IMG/VR virus record: IMGVR_UViG_3300037245_001320
Span: 90,019-154,018 of that record
DNA: 64,000 bases
Source of the DNA: a virus
Strand: one strand, 5' to 3'
Shown in pieces: positions 58,659-64,000 of the stretch. Every line of letters starts with the position of its first letter. Within the stretch, counting starts at the first letter, position 1. Below the pieces are notes generated by a model. The model made no database searches and was not told where the DNA came from. It saw nothing but the letters and a program-made list of their open reading frames with translations. Made by a program: the position numbers and the translations under genes.

Positions 58659-59580
58659 TGTTTTTCTCCTTTTTTATTTATTCTTTCAGATGCAATATTA
58701 AAGTAATTCTCATCCAACTCTATACCTATAAAAGCTCTATTTAGATTCTTACACGCAACTCCAGTTGAACCTGATCCCATTGTGAAATCTAATACTGTAT
58801 CGCCTTCATTGGTATATGTTTTGATTAGATACTCCATTAGTGCAACTGGTTTTTGTGTTGGGTGTACTGCTGATTTCTGCTTGTCTGTCTTAAACTTTAA
58901 TACTGTTCTAGGGTATCTTTCTGTAGAATCATACCCTGTTAAACCATGTTCACCATAAACATCTGTCTTAACGCTATTTCTTTTATGTTCTGCTGTACTT
59001 ACTTTTCTTTCATGCCCTGTAGTTTTTTGAGGATTATATAAACAAGGCTTTTTATAAAATACACTAATTATTTCATTTGCTTTCATAGGCATTTTCTTAG
59101 CATTTAAATGTCCTGTAGCTGTGGTCTTTTCCCAAATCCAATCATACTTAAACTCTTTTAGGTTGCTCATTCGTAAATTACTGGAGAAGGGTTCTGATCC
59201 AAATAATACAATAGGAGTTGTATCTTTTCTTATTTTCCTTAATTTATCCCATAAACCCTCGATGCAAAGTTCTTTAAACTCATCTCTGATTAGTTCATAT
59301 GAATCGTAACTTGTTGAGAGTCGGTGAAGGATATACTCATTTTCATACATTACAACTTCTTTTTTTCCTTTTAATACTTTTATATACTTATTGAAAGGAA
59401 TGATTGAATCCCATTTACAGGCTGTTGTTCCAGTCATCCGTATGGAGGATCACAAATAATAGAATCAACCTTGATGTTGTTAGAAATTAAATAATCCATA
59501 ACTTCTAAGCATTCATCATTGTATAGCTCTGCTTTGCAGTCTCCATACGAAATAACCTCCTTTTTATAGTCTTTATTCAT
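58655..59580 (-). pseudogene. DNA methyltransferase broken after DPPY
   Basis: The N-terminal part starts at 59580 (ATG overlapping the HNH stop) and reads 48 residues up to SIICDPPYG, where TGA ends it at 59434. The rest is in another frame from ATG 59437 to 58655 and contains the remaining motifs (IVLFGSEPFSS, DWIWEKTTATG, HPTQKP, DFTMGSGSTGVAC). One missing base in TACGGATGACT explains the split. The junction ATGA could let ribosomes restart, giving two chains. Intact, it would be a beta-type amino-methyltransferase. Confidence 0.8.
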
Positions 59581-60154
59581 TTACAAAATACTCCTTTATG
59601 TTTAATTTTAGGTTATGCCACTCATCTTGTGTCATATCATTCTTACAGCGATTCTCAAACCAAGACAAAAATTGTAAATTATTCAAGTCATTGTTTCCAC
59701 CTTTTGCCTTTGAAACTACATGGTCTATTGAGGGCTTTTTATATGCTTCAAAACCACTTACACACCATTTCTGATATACTGAATTAAATTGTTTTTGATT
59801 ATAGAACTTAGTTAAGTAGTCCTTGTACCACTCAGTGGTAACTTCCCATCTTCCACTTCTATTTGTAATAGCTTCATTTAAAAGTTTTAGCTTATTAAAA
59901 TCTTTAAATTGCATAAGATACCCAAAGCTCACATCAAATCTTAAATGAGTAGCCATGTTATTATAACGTCTTTCAGTGACACAATCAAACTTTTTCTTGC
60001 CTCTTAAATTTTTAGGTTTTCTAGTTTGTATATTTTCCCCTTTCAGTACTCTTGCTATAAGTTTATGATTAGTGCTGAACTTTAAAGCTATTTGCCTCAT
60101 TGACTTGCCCTTTTTATACATTTTACAAACTTCTTCTTTATTTATATTGCTCAA
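59573..60154 (-). CDS. HNH homing-type endonuclease with HTH
   Basis: A 193-residue protein. Residues 8-40 form a helix-turn-helix (VCKMYKKGKSMRQIALKF), and the nuclease core near residues 140-170 has SIDHVVSKAKGGNNDLNNLQFLSW, a clear HNH motif. The gene lies under its own late-type promoter (60342) and a 19-bp leader hairpin, and overlaps the start of the methyltransferase by eight bases. Confidence 0.82.
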   Translation of the reverse strand: MSNINKEEVCKMYKKGKSMRQIALKFSTNHKLIARVLKGENIQTRKPKNLRGKKKFDCVTERRYNNMATHLRFDVSFGYLMQFKDFNKLKLLNEAITNRSGRWEVTTEWYKDYLTKFYNQKQFNSVYQKWCVSGFEAYKKPSIDHVVSKAKGGNNDLNNLQFLSWFENRCKNDMTQDEWHNLKLNIKEYFVNE

Positions 60155-60184
60155 ATCTGTTTATTCCTTAAAGATGTATAAGAA

Positions 60185-60263
60185 AGACTTTAGTTTTAGT
60201 GGGTTAGTCCGTTTTCCAAGATCAGCTACTAAATCTTTTCAACTCCCACTAAAACTAAAGTCT
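60185..60263 (-). other. 19-bp perfect leader hairpin before HNH gene
   Basis: Arms AGACTTTAGTTTTAGTGGG (60185-60203) and its exact complement (60245-60263) with a 41-base loop. It lies between the late promoter and the start codon at 60154. It could block translation of longer transcripts, stabilise the RNA or terminate weakly. Confidence 0.85.
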
Positions 60264-60341
60264 CTATATACCTTCAGTTATTTACGATTATTGTAGCTTT
60301 TTTCTTTATCAAAGAAGGACTAGTTCTTTTACTCTATCTCT

Positions 60342-60367
60342 ATTATAGCATAGTGGGAATTTTTTTG
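60342..60367 (-). promoter_or_regulatory. Late-type promoter (leftward)
   Basis: Reverse strand reads AATTCCCACTATGCTATAAT, one change (GG to GC) from the other four copies, again with an A-run upstream. Serves the HNH gene at 59573-60154. Confidence 0.75.
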
Positions 60368-60389
60368 ATACTTCGTTGGAGTTTTAAGA

Positions 60390-60418
60390 AATTCAACGGT
60401 TTTTGCCATGAATAAGTG
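60390..60418. repeat. 29-base element, copy 2
   Basis: Second copy of the element at 42965-42993. It starts seven bases after the helicase stop codon and lies about 25 bases before a late promoter. Confidence 0.85.
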
Positions 60419-60424
60419 GACTTT

Positions 60425-61936
60425 TTAGTAATAAGCATCATACCCATGGTTTACTTCATCTCGCCATTCCTGTCCTGTATTGGGTTTCCACAATCTTATA
60501 TCTTCTTCAACATCAGGAATATGATCCCATGAATCAGAAGACCACCGTGCATCAAGATTGAATAACCCTATTCCATTATTGCTCAGAGTAATTAGTGCAC
60601 GGGAAGCATCGTAAGGAATCTCCCTATGAAAAGAAACATATTGTCTGTATACCCCTAAATTTTTCTCATTCGGTGTTTGCTCAAGTTTTATTATAAAATT
60701 GGCATCTTGCTCCTTGGAAATACTGGATGCGAGTACATTCTCCCTTGAGAGCTGCGAAGCTGTATGGGTATGTAAGTGTCTGTCTTGACTCATTTTCTTC
60801 AAAGATTTCCACTGATTACCTATTCTTATCCTCTCATCAGCCCTCTCATCTCCCTTGTTGGCCTTTAACAAATCAGCGTAGTCTATAATTACACATTTTA
60901 TATCTACTCCATCATTTGCTCTTATCTGGTCTAGGTGTGGGATGAGGTCATCTTCTATAGAACAACTCATTTGGGACCATTCTTTACAGTATAACTTTGC
61001 TGTTGGGTTAAACATTCCAAAAGCTTTCCATTTCTCCTCTAATTCCTCAGGTGTTTTTGGGTCTTTTTGTAATTTTTTAAATACTATCTCTGTTCCTTCT
61101 CCCTTGCCTTTAAACATGGGAACGACCCCTGATCCTCCGTCTACATATTCTCTCAATATTTCTGCATCTATTAATGATAGAAATGCGTCCTCTGACATCT
61201 CAAGTGAGGCTATGAACACAGTTAGACCGTTTCTTAGGGCTTGACAAGCAAACCATGCAAGCTCTCGGGTCTTCCCAACCTTAGCCCTGGCTGAGCTGGC
61301 AGAAAGATGGCGCTCACATATTGGCCCATATAGCTCTGAAAAAGGGTACGACATTTCAAAGAGCACATCATCCCTATCTTTTGTTCGTCTAAACCTAGAG
61401 AAATCTTTCATGCCATCTACGGGTGCTCCAGGGGCTTGTCTTATCTGGGCATAATTTGCTATTGTTGCTTTAGCCTTAGTAGTGTTCCCTGTTAGCATAT
61501 TCTTCTCTACAGAATTAACTAATTTTTTAACTCCTTGTTTATCTAAATACTCTTCCGCTATATCTAGTTCAAATTTAACATTTATATCCCCTTCTCCATC
61601 TGCATACTGTTGGCTTATTGAGGATAAAAAGTCATTAATATCTTTCGATGTTGTGACATTTAGTTTACTTCTAGCACTTTCGTAAACACCTATAACATCT
61701 TTTTTCATGGCTGTTCCATAGGCTTCGTAAAATGTTTTGTTCCATTGTAAGATAGTTCTACAGACAACACTTTCTATAAGACTCATATCTGCTAACAAAG
61801 GTTTTACACCCTTAATGAACTCAGTACTCATGATGCTGTTTATACACATCTTCCTCTCAATACTCACGTCCCCCACCGATTTCGTCTCCTCAACTAAATC
61901 TTCTATATTAAACTCTGGTTCTTCTATGTTGCTCAA
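60425..61936 (-). CDS. DnaB-type replicative helicase
   Basis: About 503 residues. The probable start is TTG 61936 (SNIEEPEFN follows), seven bases after AAGGAG; an ATG at 61960 is less well placed. The N-terminal part is helical. The RecA-like core has SARAKVGKTRELAW as Walker A region, VFIASLEMSEDAF, and VKCVIIDYADLL as Walker B, then HTASQLSRE, matching DnaB/gp41 motifs. It should unwind DNA at the fork with the polymerase at 43000. No primase gene is recognised in the window. Confidence 0.82.
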   Translation of the reverse strand: MSNIEEPEFNIEDLVEETKSVGDVSIERKMCINSIMSTEFIKGVKPLLADMSLIESVVCRTILQWNKTFYEAYGTAMKKDVIGVYESARSKLNVTTSKDINDFLSSISQQYADGEGDINVKFELDIAEEYLDKQGVKKLVNSVEKNMLTGNTTKAKATIANYAQIRQAPGAPVDGMKDFSRFRRTKDRDDVLFEMSYPFSELYGPICERHLSASSARAKVGKTRELAWFACQALRNGLTVFIASLEMSEDAFLSLIDAEILREYVDGGSGVVPMFKGKGEGTEIVFKKLQKDPKTPEELEEKWKAFGMFNPTAKLYCKEWSQMSCSIEDDLIPHLDQIRANDGVDIKCVIIDYADLLKANKGDERADERIRIGNQWKSLKKMSQDRHLHTHTASQLSRENVLASSISKEQDANFIIKLEQTPNEKNLGVYRQYVSFHREIPYDASRALITLSNNGIGLFNLDARWSSDSWDHIPDVEEDIRLWKPNTGQEWRDEVNHGYDAYY

Positions 61937-61940
61937 ATGT

Positions 61941-62153
61941 TTATCTCCTTCTCTTACCATGATAAATAGTGTGTAATATTGTTACATAATCCCCTACATC
62001 AGGATCGTTAGCTATTTCTACAATAAACCCTATTATGTCCTCTGCCACATAGTACTCTATCTTCTTCTTTAAATACAATCTAGTTGTTTGGTACATTTCT
62101 ACCCTTCGGGATTTCTTAATCCATGTTACTGTGTATGTGTGTAATTTCATCAT
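61941..62153 (-). CDS. Unknown protein, 70 aa
   Basis: Basic beta-rich protein with AAGGAG upstream and an ATG overlapping the preceding stop. No motif recognised. Confidence 0.55.
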   Translation of the reverse strand: MMKLHTYTVTWIKKSRRVEMYQTTRLYLKKKIEYYVAEDIIGFIVEIANDPDVGDYVTILHTIYHGKRRR

Positions 62154-62314
62154 ATCTCCTTCTCATACTCATCTAATCTATTTATTGCTTCCTTGTTAGT
62201 TTTATAATAAACAACTGCAAATCCCCATGTAGTATATTCACAGTTCTGCCAAAACAAGTTTTTCTTCTGTATGTGATATCCTTTTGAGGATTGTTTAATT
62301 CTGTATTGTATCAT
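62150..62314 (-). CDS. Unknown small protein, 54 aa
   Basis: ATG 62314 overlaps the macrodomain stop (ATGA) and the frame ends at TGA 62150. Basic with aromatics, beginning MIQYRIKQSSKGYHIQ. No motif recognised. Confidence 0.6.
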   Translation of the reverse strand: MIQYRIKQSSKGYHIQKKNLFWQNCEYTTWGFAVVYYKTNKEAINRLDEYEKEI

Positions 62315-62769
62315 CTAAACTCCACCGCTGTTATATTCAAATTAGGTGTTACTCGTTCTATAATACCTTTAATCTTTTCCCAATCTCCACCTGCATATCC
62401 TGAACCAATAAAAGGAATTCCCATCTTAGTTTGAGATAAAGTATCCCACTCATTTAATCTAGTGAACACTTTCTCTATTGCATCATAATCTACAGAAGAC
62501 TTTCCACCATACCTGTACTGAGTATAAGCATTGATAATAATTTGAGAATATTCTCTCTCGTATAAAATAACATGAGAACAATTACCTAATTTATTAATAT
62601 CACCCTTCTTGGTTTTCAAATCTGCTTTATATGCCTCTGGATATTGTTCTTTTATTTGTTTTGCTATTCCTGCTCCCATTGTATTAAAACAGTTACACCC
62701 ATGTATAATTGTATCAAATTGTTTTAATCTAAAATATTCTAGTAGGTTTCCTCTTATTGTTTCCATCAC
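62311..62769 (-). CDS. Macrodomain protein (ADP-ribose hydrolase-type)
   Basis: A 152-residue protein covering one whole macrodomain: IRGNLLEY, IIHGCNCFNTMGAGIAKQI (ligand Asn and Gly loop), then PFIGSGYAGGDW as the second ADP-ribose loop. It is closest in pattern to the Poa1p/DarG-like group. It likely removes ADP-ribose from proteins, nucleic acids or phosphate ends. The NADAR gene at 51911 and SLOG gene at 56457 point to a theme of ADP-ribose handling, possibly against host toxins. It overlaps the FliM/FliN-like gene by four bases. Confidence 0.88.
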   Translation of the reverse strand: MMETIRGNLLEYFRLKQFDTIIHGCNCFNTMGAGIAKQIKEQYPEAYKADLKTKKGDINKLGNCSHVILYEREYSQIIINAYTQYRYGGKSSVDYDAIEKVFTRLNEWDTLSQTKMGIPFIGSGYAGGDWEKIKGIIERVTPNLNITAVEFR

Positions 62770-63581
62770 TTAAATACCTCAACCAAGCGTACTCCAAACT
62801 TCTCATCAACTAATACCACTTCTCCTAGCCCAATCTGTTTTCCATCCACAAATACAGGGACAGCATCTCCGACATTCCTATCTAATTCTATAATCGAACC
62901 TTCTCCGAGTTCTCCTACATCACCTATACTTATCTCTGCTTTTCCTAGACTAGCTTCTATATTTGTTTTTATAGCATCTTTATCAAATTTCATATTATTC
63001 TCCTTTAATTCATTTTTGTGTAACCATTTACTTAATTCTTTAGCTGGTATACAGATAGTAAATAACCCCTCTAGTTCTTCAGAACATATCTCAAAAGTAA
63101 ATAAGCAAATCATCTCATGCCTTTCCTCATAAAATCTATATTCTGTGGTGTAATCTTTATGTCCTGCTGTACAACCTCCTAAATTAGGGAGGTTTTTGAA
63201 TAGATTATCTTGTGGTATGTCTGCTAAGTTCTTATCTAGTTCTATAATAATATACTTTAATCTATCATTAAGAGCGCGGTATACTCTAGAAACGGAAGGT
63301 ATACTTCTTGTGAACTCCTCATAGGTTAATTGATCTATAGAGCATAAGTTACATTGGTATTTTTCTCCTAAAAGCTCTTGTATCTCCATATGTATTAAGA
63401 ATGAGTATCTCTGGAAAATGTCATTTAGTTTTGTTAAATCTTTCTTGGTTAATATATCTGGTCTTTGAAAATCATATATTTTTATATTCTTTCTTTGTGT
63501 TACTTCTTGTTCTCCTGTATCTTCTTCTGATATTACAGTTAATAATTGATCTATGTCATCTTGACTTAATACTTCTGTCAT
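62766..63581 (-). CDS. Flagellar switch-like protein, FliM/FliN chimera
   Basis: A 271-residue protein. Residues 1-14 (EVLSQDDIDQLL) match the CheY-binding N-terminal peptide of FliM; KIYDFQRPD (35-42) and SIDQLTYEEFTRSIP (81-95) are further FliM hallmarks. Residues 96-190 resemble a shortened FliM middle domain, with an LGG near 134-136 where FliM has its FliG-binding loop. Residues 208-270 are a SpoA/FliN-type domain (GKAEISIGDVGELGEGSIIEL, GEVVLVDEKFGVRL). Domain order resembles FliM or FliY, but the C-terminus is FliN-like. AGGAAG precedes its ATG. It could enter the host C-ring and alter switching or sequester CheY. I know of no described phage system of this kind; that remains to be checked. 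Confidence 0.85.
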   Translation of the reverse strand: MTEVLSQDDIDQLLTVISEEDTGEQEVTQRKNIKIYDFQRPDILTKKDLTKLNDIFQRYSFLIHMEIQELLGEKYQCNLCSIDQLTYEEFTRSIPSVSRVYRALNDRLKYIIIELDKNLADIPQDNLFKNLPNLGGCTAGHKDYTTEYRFYEERHEMICLFTFEICSEELEGLFTICIPAKELSKWLHKNELKENNMKFDKDAIKTNIEASLGKAEISIGDVGELGEGSIIELDRNVGDAVPVFVDGKQIGLGEVVLVDEKFGVRLVEVFK

Positions 63582-63790
63582 TGTTCTTCCTCCACTAATT
63601 TTAAACTATCTTCAAATACCTCTACAGTATCTCCCCATTCATTTCCGAAGGGATCAGTCCATTTATGACTAATCATAATACTATCTGTCTTATCTGTCAC
63701 TCTTGGACCTTTTACCTCATCTCCTGAGAAGTAATGATCTCCATTCCATTTAACTCTACCTGTATATATTTCTTTAGTTATTTCTATCAT
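63578..63790 (-). CDS. Unknown beta-rich protein, 70 aa
   Basis: Small beta-rich protein with four-base overlap to the FliM/FliN-like gene. No motif recognised. Confidence 0.55.
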   Translation of the reverse strand: MIEITKEIYTGRVKWNGDHYFSGDEVKGPRVTDKTDSIMISHKWTDPFGNEWGDTVEVFEDSLKLVEEEQ

Positions 63791-64000
63791 AAAGTTCCTT
63801 TACTAACCTTTCATGTAAATCATACAATTTTTCATTATGTTCTTTAACATATTTTACAACAGTTTCTTTATCTATTTTGTGTTTACTTAAAATAACTCTT
63901 TCAAAATCATCATATATCAGATCAATTTTTCCCATAACCCCTTTATACTTTCCATAGGAGTCTTTGTCGTCTCTAAACATCTTCTTTGCTTCATATCTAC
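63774..64000 (-). CDS. Unknown helical protein, probably cut by window edge
   Basis: Charged helical protein. The frame stays open through the window edge upstream of the ATG at 63980 (RYEAKK precedes it), and that ATG has no good ribosome-binding site, so the gene probably begins outside. Overlaps the next gene by 17 bases. Confidence 0.5.
   Translation of the reverse strand, partial: RYEAKKMFRDDKDSYGKYKGVMGKIDLIYDDFERVILSKHKIDKETVVKYVKEHNEKLYDLHERLVKELYDRNN

Noticed and set aside
7607-63598. Numerous rightward frames in the leftward block
   Set aside because: They are hydrophobic or Ser-rich mirror frames of real genes, without ribosome-binding sites or promoters.
1-64000. CRISPR array, insertion sequence, integrase or rRNA
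   Set aside because: No spaced direct repeats, transposase or integrase motifs, or rRNA-like sequence were seen.

Overview
This window is one continuous piece of a large, AT-rich, double-stranded DNA phage genome. Genes are packed tightly, mostly with ATGA-type overlaps and AGGAG-like ribosome-binding sites, using the standard code. No host genes, insertion sequences or CRISPR arrays are visible. The host cannot be proven. A FliM/FliN-like protein whose N-terminus resembles spirochaete-type FliM, together with a diderm-style lysis cassette (holin, murein endopeptidase, two spanin-like coiled-coil proteins), makes a flagellated diderm, possibly a spirochaete, the best guess.

Layout. Bases 1-6870 read rightward: a cut-off membrane protein, tail-fibre-type proteins (509-4706), then a lysis module (4985-6870) of lipase, rearranged M23 peptidase, holin and two spanin-like genes overlapping in different frames. 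Convergent terminators at 6924-7112 separate this from the rest, where every gene reads leftward (7128-64000). The leftward part holds recombination and repair (SNF2 helicase, SbcD with a split SbcC, Pif1/RecD-type helicase, RecA/UvsX, SSB, DnaQ-like exonuclease), replication (UDG-PolA fusion, DnaB-type helicase), nucleotide metabolism (dUTPase, deoxynucleotidase, dNMP kinase, deoxyribosyltransferase-like protein), DNA methyltransferases, homing-type endonucleases, RNA genes (a tRNA with CAT anticodon, an aberrant tRNA, a large structured RNA candidate) and dozens of small unknown proteins.

Regulation is visible. At least twelve leftward promoters have a sigma70-like form (TTGACN, 17-18 bp, TATNNT-like) and open small operons. 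Five promoters share a different 20-base signature, AATTCCCACTATGGTATAAT. They precede the lysis module, three endonuclease genes with hairpin leaders, and one isolated structural-looking gene, so they look like the phage's late class.

Most notable content: a phage FliM/FliN chimera; a two-gene coenzyme A module (HD-CoaD fusion plus CoaE); two ADP-ribose hydrolase-type proteins (NADAR and macrodomain) with a SLOG protein; a 450-nt structured RNA candidate beside an odd tRNA; a circularly permuted M23 peptidase; a split SbcC; and several genes broken by single indels or a 32-bp tandem duplication, some of which may be consensus errors.
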